5,064 nucleotides of DNA from JBBDXA01 sp040902585. GTDB lineage: Bacteria > Planctomycetota > Phycisphaerae > Phycisphaerales > Phycisphaeraceae. Below, one piece after another: positions 1 through 4,980 of the stretch. The position numbers were made by a program, and so were the translations under genes. The notes under the pieces are model-generated. The model was not told the DNA's origin, did no database searches, and saw nothing but the letters and a program-made list of their open reading frames with translations. Positions within the stretch are counted from its first letter, which is position 1; each line of letters begins with the position of its first letter. The stretch spans positions 1 through 5,064 of the forward strand of contig JBBDXA010000112.1 of the NCBI GenBank assembly GCA_040902585.1, read 5' to 3'.

Positions 1-1
1 T

Positions 2-553
2 GAGATCGGGCGCGGCACCAGCACGCTCGACGGCCTCTCCCTCGCCTGGGCCATCGCCGAACATCTCGCCCGTCGTGGCTGCCGAACGCTGTTCGCCACG
101 CACTACCACGAGCTCACCCAGCTCCCTGAGCGATTCGATAATGTCACCAACCTGAACGTCACCGTGCGCGAATGGCAGGGGCAGATCGTTTTCCTGCATC
201 GCATCCTGCCCGGTGCCGCCAGCCGCAGCTACGGCATCCACGTCGCCAAGATCGCCGGTCTACCGCCGGAGGTCGTCGAACGTGCCGATGTGCTGCTGGA
301 ACAACTCGAAGTCAACCACAACGGCACCGCCGCTCTTGACGAAGGGAAAGATTCCAAACCCAAAGCCCACGGTCTCCCGACCGTGGGTTCCGCTCGAAAA
401 GGGAAACCCGCACAAATGTCCCTCTTCACCGAATACGTCGAACACCCCGCGATGACCGAACTTCGCAAGGTCGATCTCGATTCCCTTTCACCATTACAGG
501 CGTTTGACATGTTGCGCAAGCTCCGCGAGGAACTCGACAAATCAAGTGAATAG
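2..553 (+). CDS. mutS: DNA mismatch repair protein MutS, C-terminal fragment (5' end outside window)
   Basis: MutS recognises mispaired or looped DNA and acts as a dimeric ABC-type ATPase that recruits the downstream repair proteins. The 183 visible residues begin within the Walker B/signature region (EIGRGTSTLDGLSLAWAIAE), followed by the switch motif ATHYHEL at about residues 34-40. The dimerising helix-turn-helix follows (SYGIHVAKIAGLP, then ERADVLLEQLE, about residues 77-100). A low-complexity linker leads to QMSLF (nt 413-427), which matches the beta-clamp-binding motif of MutS proteins (QMSLL in E. coli). The protein ends with the usual acidic/helical tail (DLDSLSPLQAFDMLRKLREEL). The frame is open from the window edge; GTG at 164 is internal and not a start. 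The linker encodes a copy of a palindromic DNA repeat (nt 361-388, residues KAHGLPTVG), which looks like an in-frame insertion. The gene converges on the minus-strand zinc-ribbon gene with 44 bp between stops. Family identification is secure. Confidence 0.97.
   Translation, partial: EIGRGTSTLDGLSLAWAIAEHLARRGCRTLFATHYHELTQLPERFDNVTNLNVTVREWQGQIVFLHRILPGAASRSYGIHVAKIAGLPPEVVERADVLLEQLEVNHNGTAALDEGKDSKPKAHGLPTVGSARKGKPAQMSLFTEYVEHPAMTELRKVDLDSLSPLQAFDMLRKLREELDKSSE
361..388. repeat. 28-bp palindromic repeat, copy 1, in frame within mutS
   Basis: This is a perfect hairpin with arms CCCACGGTC (366-374) and GACCGTGGG (379-387) and loop TCCC, preceded by CAAAG and followed by T. The same 28 bases occur at 560-587, and a covarying version lies at 4500-4527. 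In the mutS frame it is translated as part of KAHGLPTVG, without a stop or frame change. It falls in a poorly conserved linker, where an insertion would be tolerated. Confidence 0.9.
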
Positions 554-559
554 ACCAAT

Positions 560-587
560 CAAAGCCCACGGTCTCCCGACCGTGGGT
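560..587. repeat. 28-bp palindromic repeat, copy 2, in convergent gap (possible terminator)
   Basis: It is identical over 28 bases to the copy at 361-388 (arms 565-573 and 578-586, loop TCCC). It fills most of the 44-bp space between the mutS stop (553) and the stop of the convergent zinc-ribbon gene (598). A 9-bp GC-rich stem there could stop transcription from both sides. On the minus strand it is followed by CTTTG rather than a long U-tract, so it would be a weak intrinsic terminator at best. The repeat is seen directly; the terminator role is inferred. Confidence 0.88.
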
Positions 588-597
588 CTTCGCGCGT

Positions 598-1458
598 TCA
601 CCGCCTCGCCTTAAGCTGCGCCTTCTGCGCCGGCGACGCCAGCGCCAGGGCATACATCCACACCAGCGCGAAGGTCCAGATGAGAAAGAGCGTCACCGGC
701 ACGACCTCCAGCCAGAAGTGGGCCTCGTCGCTTTCGCGCAGCGGGCTGAGGATGAAAAGCACGGAGGTGATCGGAAGACCGATGAGCACGATGCTAGTGG
801 TGGTGACCAGTGGAGGATCAGGAATGCGCCGGGCGAGTGTGCGCAGGTGGCCGAGGCAGCCGTAGATCGCCGCGGGCACGACCAGCAAGGTGTAACCGAG
901 GATGCTCCACGTCTCCCGGCTGATTCGCCACGCGCCCTGGGCATGCAGCACCATCGCCGCCAGGTAGGCTGGCACCACCAGCGCCGCCAGCACACTCGCT
1001 GCGCGCACCGCCCGCCGCCAGTTCAACGGCGCTTCGTCGCCATGAAGCCTCGGCTCCGGAGCCGTCATCAGAAACGAACCGTATCCCATCGCCAGACTGC
1101 AAACCACCGGCCCCGCCAGCGTCAGCCCGATCTGTATCCACTCCGGTAGCGGCAGGAGAAATGCCAACGCACCCAGAACGAACGACAGCGGCACGTACAG
1201 GAGCGAACTGGCCGAGGCGATCAGCAGCCCGCGGCGCACCGTGCCCAGCCACTTCGGATTCGCGTACTGAAGCCGATCGCCCTTGATGGAGAAGGCCGCG
1301 GGCGTCCCGCACTCAGGACACACAGCCGACTCAGCGATGCCGCGCAGGTTGTAGCCGCAGCCCTGGCAGATGGTGTCACGCTCGATCGGCGAATCAGGCG
1401 CGCGCGCGTAGTCGCCCTCGCCTGTGATCGCGTCCCGGAGTTGATCGAGATCGGCCAT
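598..1458 (-). CDS. zinc-ribbon membrane protein of unknown function
   Basis: I do not recognise a named family. The N-terminal part is soluble and carries a four-cysteine zinc ribbon: CQGCGYNLRG (Cys31, Cys34) and CPECG (Cys47, Cys50). It is followed by about six hydrophobic segments (roughly residues 77-102, 106-131, 151-172, 186-206, 217-239 and 249-275) and a basic tail (AQKAQLKARR). This layout, a CGYNLRG ribbon ahead of membrane helices, is one I associate with planctomycete hypothetical proteins; no reaction can be assigned. I chose the ATG at 1458 (MADLDQLRDAI, 286 aa). It lies 6 nt after the TGA of the beta-helix gene (1465-1467). An in-frame TTG at 1464 would add two residues but directly follows that stop. 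The close spacing and weak AGG-type ribosome-binding site suggest translational coupling to the upstream gene. The gene ends 10 bp before the palindromic repeat at 560-587. Confidence 0.85.
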   Translation of the reverse strand: MADLDQLRDAITGEGDYARAPDSPIERDTICQGCGYNLRGIAESAVCPECGTPAAFSIKGDRLQYANPKWLGTVRRGLLIASASSLLYVPLSFVLGALAFLLPLPEWIQIGLTLAGPVVCSLAMGYGSFLMTAPEPRLHGDEAPLNWRRAVRAASVLAALVVPAYLAAMVLHAQGAWRISRETWSILGYTLLVVPAAIYGCLGHLRTLARRIPDPPLVTTTSIVLIGLPITSVLFILSPLRESDEAHFWLEVVPVTLFLIWTFALVWMYALALASPAQKAQLKARR

Positions 1459-1464
1459 GGTCAA

Positions 1465-2829
1465 TCACGCCTGCGGATCCACGATATTCCCCTCCATCAC
1501 CATCACCTTCGGCTTCGTCTTCAGCATCACCGCCTCCTTCCCCAGCTTCTCCGCGCGCGTGTCCACGATCGTGTTACCCGTCAGCGAGACCTGTTCACAC
1601 CCATCGATGAACACGCCGTGCGGCACGCCATCGAGAATCTGATTGCCGCTGATGGTGACGCGGTTGCACTTGACGACTTCCAGCAAACCTTCGCGCTCAA
1701 ACTTCGCCTCCGTCGGCACCGTGTGTTTGCCTGCCTGGCAGTCATGCAGGATGGAGCCGGTGAAGCTCACGTTCTCGCTGCCTTCGATGCGCACGCCGGT
1801 ACACAATTCCTTCTCCTTGTAGTCCGGATTGTGCTCGAAGCAGTTGCCGCTCATGACGATGTTCTTGGAGCCTTCGACGAGGATGTTGCGCTGGTGGCCG
1901 GAGTAGATGAAGTTGCCGGTGACGACCACGCCGCGGGCGTTCTTCAGGTGGACGTTGATTTCCTGGCTGCCGATGAGGTTGCCGGTGAGGGTCCACATGC
2001 CCGCCTTGCGGTTCAGTGCGCCGCTGTCATCGGTCCCTTCGCCGCCGATGATGCGCACGTTCGCGCCGCCTGCGGAGTAGGTCGCCTGGATGGTGTTGCT
2101 GGCGATGGTGCCTTCGCGCACGCTGGCGCCGGGCGCGGAGGCATCGATGAAGATTTCCGCCGTGGGCTCGGCCGGCATGCCCTTGAAGGTGGCCGCGTTG
2201 TTGTATTCGATGTCGTTTCCGGTGATCTGAAGGTTGCGGATTTCGCTGCGCTCGATGCGGATGCCACCGAGCCGGCAGTAGCTGATGTGACTCGAGGCGA
2301 TGTTGGTCTGATGGAGATTCACGCCATCGAGATAAATGCCGATGCCGGAGCAGTGGTAGATGTGGCAGTGCGTGATGAGCAGGTTGCGGTTGCGTTTGAC
2401 GACGTGGATGCCGTGGCGCAGCTCGCGGAGCAGCACGCCTTCGAACGTCGGCTGCATGACGCCTTCGACTCGGAAGCCGTCGGCCAGCCCGTCGCCGCGC
2501 CCTTCGATTTCGATGTGTTGCACCGTGGGCATGCGCTGACTGGCCCAGATGTCGGGCTTGAAGTCAGGCGGGTGCGCGGTGCCGGTGTGGTTGCCCAGGA
2601 TGTGAAACGCGGGCCCTTCGCCGGCCATGATCACCTTCGCGGTCCCGCCGAAGCCGGTGATGGCGGTGCGGCGGGCCTGCACGAGGGGGATCTGAATGGT
2701 GCGGGTGATGAGGTAGTCGCCGCGCGGCAGTTCGAGCACGCCGTCGCCGTTGGTCAGCGCGTGCTGGATGGCGTCGGAGTCATCGGTGGTGCCATCGCCT
2801 TTGGCGCCGAAGTGCATCACGTTGCTCAT
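1465..2829 (-). CDS. right-handed parallel beta-helix protein, pectate-lyase-superfamily type
   Basis: The 454-aa protein begins with the hallmark of pectate-lyase-3/glycosidase beta-helix proteins, FGAKGDGTTDDSDAIQHAL (residues 7-25). A solenoid of repeated coils follows, marked by recurring xGNxI/F turns: TGNDIEYN (203-210), ASNTIQ (243-248), TGNLIG (282-287), TGNFIYSG (304-311), SGNCFEHN (327-334), TGSILHD (357-363), SGNQILDG (394-401), TGNTIVDT (417-424) and EGNIV (446-450). Such folds include polysaccharide lyases and hydrolases, epimerases and phage tail spikes; no catalytic residues can be assigned from sequence alone. There is no signal peptide: the domain starts at residue 6 or so, so the product is either cytoplasmic or exported without a classical leader. 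The start ATG at 2829 has a GGAG 8 nt upstream, inside one arm of a long inverted repeat. It is followed almost immediately by the zinc-ribbon membrane gene, probably in one transcript. The fold call is firm; the substrate is unknown. Confidence 0.92.
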   Translation of the reverse strand: MSNVMHFGAKGDGTTDDSDAIQHALTNGDGVLELPRGDYLITRTIQIPLVQARRTAITGFGGTAKVIMAGEGPAFHILGNHTGTAHPPDFKPDIWASQRMPTVQHIEIEGRGDGLADGFRVEGVMQPTFEGVLLRELRHGIHVVKRNRNLLITHCHIYHCSGIGIYLDGVNLHQTNIASSHISYCRLGGIRIERSEIRNLQITGNDIEYNNAATFKGMPAEPTAEIFIDASAPGASVREGTIASNTIQATYSAGGANVRIIGGEGTDDSGALNRKAGMWTLTGNLIGSQEINVHLKNARGVVVTGNFIYSGHQRNILVEGSKNIVMSGNCFEHNPDYKEKELCTGVRIEGSENVSFTGSILHDCQAGKHTVPTEAKFEREGLLEVVKCNRVTISGNQILDGVPHGVFIDGCEQVSLTGNTIVDTRAEKLGKEAVMLKTKPKVMVMEGNIVDPQA

Positions 2830-2837
2830 AATGAAAA

Positions 2838-2841
2838 CTCC
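2838..2841 (-). promoter_or_regulatory. Shine-Dalgarno sequence of the beta-helix gene, within an inverted-repeat arm
   Basis: On the minus strand the sequence reads TTTGGAG, eight bases, then ATG. GGAG at 2841-2838 has good spacing and supports the start at 2829. It lies inside the left arm of the inverted repeat 2833-2869 / 2958-2994, so in an mRNA that reads through from the phosphatase gene it would be base-paired. Confidence 0.7.
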
Positions 2842-2890
2842 AAAGACAAAAGATCCAAATCACAAACAAAGACAAAAATCACAATACACG

Positions 2891-2927
2891 AAAAGAAAAA
2901 AGGACCAAGCACAGGCCCGGTCCCTTC
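2891..2927 (-). terminator. rho-independent terminator after the phosphatase gene
   Basis: In minus-strand RNA, bases 2927-2915 pair with 2910-2898 around a CUGU loop (2914-2911). This gives about 13 continuous pairs including GGACC/GGUCC and a few G-U pairs. The hairpin runs into the U-tract UUUUUUCUUUU (2901-2891). This is a classic intrinsic-terminator layout for transcripts leaving the phosphatase gene. A second small hairpin (CCUUCG, 2941-2936, with CGAAGG, 2928-2923) overlaps the base of the stem, so the two compete for five bases, though the terminator core would survive. Confidence 0.75.
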
Positions 2928-2996
2928 GCATTATCCGAAGGTTGAATTTTGGCTCGATTGTTTGAGATTTGGAACTTTCGTCTTTGGAATTTCCCC

Positions 2997-4382
2997 TCAC
3001 ACCACCTTCATCGCCACGATCGTCTGATCATCGCTCGGCTTCTGCCCGCCCTCATGAATCCGCAAGGCTTCGTTGATGGACGTCACCACGCACTGCGGTT
3101 CGCCTGTGCATTTGTCCAGGGCCTGTTCGATGCCTTCGATGCCGAACATTTCTTCCTTGAGGTTCACCGATTCGCTGATGCCGTCGGTGTAGAGCACGAG
3201 GGTCTGCCCGGGCTTCATCTGCACGACGATATTTTCGTACGCCGCATCCTCGAGTACGCCCAGCGGGATGCCGCCGTTCTGTTCGAGGCGGACGAGCGGC
3301 TGCCCTGTCTCTTTCAAAATAGGCGGCGGATGGCCGGCGCGGGCGAAGGTGAATCGCCGGTGCTGCGGGTTGTAGGCGGCGACGATGGCGGTGACGAAGG
3401 AGTGATCGATGCGCTTGGCGCACAGGTGCTGATTGGCGTAGGCGAGGACATCGGCTGGTGAGCCGGTCTCGGCGGGGCGACTGTGCGGGTAGGTGTAGAG
3501 AATCGCGTTGAGCATGGCGGCGATGGTCGCAGCCGCGGGGCCATGTCCGCTGACATCGGCAATGATGAAACCCCACGGGTCGCTCGGGCTGCCTTGGTCG
3601 CGCTGGGTGTAATGATTCAGGCTGACGAAGTCGTACATGTCGCCGCCCGCCACATCGTAAGTCTCGTAGCTCGCCGCCAGTTCGAGGCCATCAATCTTCG
3701 GCAGCACGCGCGGGAGCAAGGCCTTCTGGATCGCCGCGATCTGATCCACCTCACGCTGCATCTTTTCATTGAGCTCGCGCAGCTTGCGGTTCATCACCAC
3801 GTTGCTCACCGTGGTGCCGATGAGGTTGGCGCGGAGAATGTTCTCCTCCAGATCGACGGCTGTAAACGCATTGACTTCTCGTTTGAAACTGATGGCCCAG
3901 TGCGTCGCCAGTCCTTCCTGAAACGCGGGCACGGCAATCATCGAGCGATACGGCGCAAGCCAGTCGTTGAGAACGAGGTCAGTGGTGATGTTCAAGTTGC
4001 CCGCGAGCTTGGGCTGGGGCGAGCTGATGATCTTGCCGAGGAATCCGCCGGTGGCGATGCGCAGGAGCTTCGAGTCGCGCCAGGGGTCGTTGGTGCCCGC
4101 CAGGTTGCGGCCGTTGTCGCCGATCTGGCGGGTGATGCGATAGTGACCGGGCTTGAGGCCGTGACAACTGACGGTGATCAGGGCAGTGTCGCCGCGCGAG
4201 AGACGCATGCCGCGGGAGAACGCATCCATCACCTGCTGCGGCTCCGTCGCCATGCTGATCTTGGAGACCATGTCCAGATAAAGACCGACATTAGGCCGAT
4301 GCGAAACATCGATGAAGCCGAGCGACGCGAGGTCAGCATCAGGGTGCGGCTGGTGTTCCGAAGGCGGAGGACTCACGGGCAT
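2997..4382 (-). CDS. GAF-like sensor plus SpoIIE/RsbU-type PP2C serine phosphatase
   Basis: The 461-aa protein is predicted to be a cytoplasmic Mn/Mg-dependent phosphatase of the SpoIIE/RsbU family, which typically dephosphorylates an anti-anti-sigma factor (STAS protein) in partner-switching pathways. Residues about 30-200 form a GAF-like sensory region. A helical, probably coiled-coil linker follows (about 195-216), then the family lead-in AIQKALLP (217-224). The metal-binding motifs appear intact: VAGGDMYDF (Asp248), ADVSGHG (Asp276), YTDGISES (Asp400) and SDDQTIV (Asp451/452). ARAGHPPPIL (347-356) is also typical. There are no membrane segments. The start ATG at 4382 has GGAAGGAAG immediately upstream with a short spacer. 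No partner kinase, STAS or sigma gene is in the window, so the target is unknown. The stop is followed within 2 bp by a long inverted repeat and terminator, and the 5' side by a heptad repeat. An active phosphatase is likely; the signal sensed by the N-terminal domain cannot be told. Confidence 0.94.
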   Translation of the reverse strand: MPVSPPPSEHQPHPDADLASLGFIDVSHRPNVGLYLDMVSKISMATEPQQVMDAFSRGMRLSRGDTALITVSCHGLKPGHYRITRQIGDNGRNLAGTNDPWRDSKLLRIATGGFLGKIISSPQPKLAGNLNITTDLVLNDWLAPYRSMIAVPAFQEGLATHWAISFKREVNAFTAVDLEENILRANLIGTTVSNVVMNRKLRELNEKMQREVDQIAAIQKALLPRVLPKIDGLELAASYETYDVAGGDMYDFVSLNHYTQRDQGSPSDPWGFIIADVSGHGPAAATIAAMLNAILYTYPHSRPAETGSPADVLAYANQHLCAKRIDHSFVTAIVAAYNPQHRRFTFARAGHPPPILKETGQPLVRLEQNGGIPLGVLEDAAYENIVVQMKPGQTLVLYTDGISESVNLKEEMFGIEGIEQALDKCTGEPQCVVTSINEALRIHEGGQKPSDDQTIVAMKVV

Positions 4383-4385
4383 TTA

Positions 4386-4394
4386 CTTCCTTCC
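4386..4394 (-). promoter_or_regulatory. Shine-Dalgarno sequence of the phosphatase gene
   Basis: The minus strand reads GGAAGGAAG, TAA, ATG. A purine-rich AAGGAAG close to the ATG at 4382 supports that start. The preceding CCTT can pair with AAGG around a CGG loop, so a small hairpin might partly cover it. Confidence 0.55.
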
Positions 4395-4408
4395 GAAGGG
4401 AGGAGGAC

Positions 4409-4414
4409 ATTGTA
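4409..4414 (-). promoter_or_regulatory. possible -10 element (TACAAT) for the phosphatase gene
   Basis: The minus strand reads TACAAT, one base off the sigma-70 -10 consensus, 26 bp before the ATG. No -35 hexamer is visible. The position where it would lie is C-rich on the minus strand (G-rich on the plus strand) and overlaps the start of the heptad repeat. This is a guess from one short match. Confidence 0.25.
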
Positions 4415-4420
4415 GGCGGA

Positions 4421-4450
4421 GGGGGTGGGGAAGGGGACAGGGGACAGGGG
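4421..4450 (+). other. G-quadruplex-forming sequence
   Basis: On the plus strand five tracts of four or five G follow one another (4421-4425, 4427-4430, 4433-4436, 4440-4443, 4447-4450) with spacers of 1, 2, 3 and 3 bases. This fits the usual pattern for an intramolecular DNA quadruplex. It is on the template strand of the phosphatase gene, starting about 39 bp upstream of its ATG. Confidence 0.6.
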
Positions 4451-4488
4451 TCAGGAGTCAGGAGACAGGGGACAGGGGACAGGGGACA
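4433..4488. repeat. tandem heptanucleotide repeat, 8 units
   Basis: There are eight 7-bp units in register: GGGGACA twice, GGGGTCA, GGAGTCA, GGAGACA, then GGGGACA three times. The variants sit in the middle and the perfect units at both ends, as expected if the array expands and contracts by slippage or unequal exchange. It lies between the PTPS-family gene and the phosphatase gene, immediately before the third palindromic repeat, and is not coding in any gene I accept. Confidence 0.92.
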
Positions 4489-4499
4489 GTTCAAACGGG

Positions 4500-4527
4500 C
4501 AAAGCCCATGCACTCCTGTGCATGGGT
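4500..4527. repeat. 28-bp palindromic repeat, copy 3, covarying variant
   Basis: It has the same architecture as 361-388 and 560-587: CAAAG, a 9-bp stem (CCCATGCAC, 4505-4513, with GTGCATGGG, 4518-4526), a four-base TCCT loop and a final T. Three stem bases differ from the other copies and all three partners have changed to match. It lies 63 bp downstream of the PTPS-family gene's stop on the minus strand, where it could act as a weak terminator, and 11 bp from the heptad array. Confidence 0.85.
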
Positions 4528-4590
4528 CGCGGCGCACGCTGTGCTTTCAAGTCTCAATCGATTCGATCACCGCCCCGCAGCCTGTGGGAC

Positions 4591-4980
4591 TCACGGCCTC
4601 CACGTCGCCACACACCCCGGCGCTTCGCCGACCTTCACGCTCACCAGCCTCGCATGGCCCGGCAACTGCTTGGCCGTCTCCGTGCCGATCCACCAGGCGA
4701 CGCGTTCAGCCGAGGGATTGATGCCCGCGTTCGAGCCGGTCGCATAAGGCGAGAACGGCGGCGTCTCGTTCAGGTTGCGGTTGTTCACCTTCGCCAGCAG
4801 GGCATCGACGATCCGTTCCAGCTCGTGAAAGTCTATCACCACCTCGATCGCATCCAGCTCCTTCGCTTGGGCGGTGACTTCGACGGTCCAGTTATGCCCA
4901 TGCAAAGGCTCTATCGACCCGTCGTAAAGGCGGATGGCGTGGGCGGCGGCGAAGACGCGATGGATGGTGATTTCGTACAT
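4591..4980 (-). CDS. 6-pyruvoyl-tetrahydropterin synthase / QueD-family protein, atypical active site
   Basis: The 129-aa length is usual for this tunnel-fold family, whose members make 6-carboxytetrahydropterin for queuosine (QueD), 6-pyruvoyl-tetrahydropterin, or a folate precursor (PTPS-III). Features seen are FAAAHAI (His14) and LHGHNW (His27, His29), the expected zinc ligands. VIDFHELERIV (48-58), NLNE (69-72), NPSAERVAWWI (88-98) and VGEAPGC (117-123) follow, with Glu119 at the position of the pterin-binding glutamate. The usual catalytic Cys four residues before HGH is Ile23 here, with Glu24 next to it. The usual Asp-His pair of LDHxxLN is Asn66-Asn67. An ExxHGH glutamate recalls the PTPS-III type, so I give no gene symbol. 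The start is the ATG at 4980; its ribosome-binding site is weak. No queuosine or folate genes are adjacent in the window. Family membership is firm; the reaction is uncertain. Confidence 0.9.
   Translation of the reverse strand: MYEITIHRVFAAAHAIRLYDGSIEPLHGHNWTVEVTAQAKELDAIEVVIDFHELERIVDALLAKVNNRNLNETPPFSPYATGSNAGINPSAERVAWWIGTETAKQLPGHARLVSVKVGEAPGCVATWRP

Larger units (their letters stand above)
2833..2994. repeat. long imperfect inverted repeat (37-bp arms) filling the phosphatase/beta-helix gap
   Basis: The reverse complement of 2833-2869 matches 2958-2994 at 32 of 37 positions (counted by eye). The arms are A/T-rich and contain the shared core GTCTTTGGA. The 88-bp interior holds the terminator hairpin at 2898-2927. 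The right arm begins 2 bp beyond the phosphatase stop codon, and the left arm ends 3 bp short of the beta-helix ATG, so the element spans nearly the whole 167-bp gap. In minus-strand RNA three of the five differences become G-U pairs, leaving only two U-U mismatches. It could be a MITE-like remnant or a structured mRNA leader. An 11-base direct repeat (CAAAGACAAAA at 2841-2851 and 2867-2877) overlaps the left arm. Confidence 0.8.

Noticed and set aside
164..553. An independent short gene starting at GTG 164
   Set aside because: The same frame is open to the window edge and upstream codons encode the MutS Walker B/signature region, so the GTG is an internal valine codon.
1441..3027. A 528-codon open frame on the plus strand opposite the beta-helix gene
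   Set aside because: It is antisense to a gene with clear family motifs, runs on through the terminator/inverted-repeat gap, and its translation is biased (His-, Val-, Ala- and Asp-rich) with no recognisable domain. GC-rich genes often leave such open shadows.
3483..4415. A 310-codon open frame on the plus strand opposite the phosphatase gene
   Set aside because: It is antisense to intact SpoIIE-type motifs, its translation is rich in Arg, Ala and Val without motifs, and it has no plausible ribosome-binding site.
361..4527. CRISPR array
   Set aside because: The three 28-bp repeats are palindromic and look CRISPR-sized, but they are irregularly spaced (171 bp and about 3.9 kb), one lies inside mutS, and no spacers or cas genes are seen.
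4556..4563. AATCGATT palindrome as an operator
   Set aside because: An 8-base palindrome is expected often by chance, and it lies more than 170 bp from the phosphatase start with no neighbouring half-sites.
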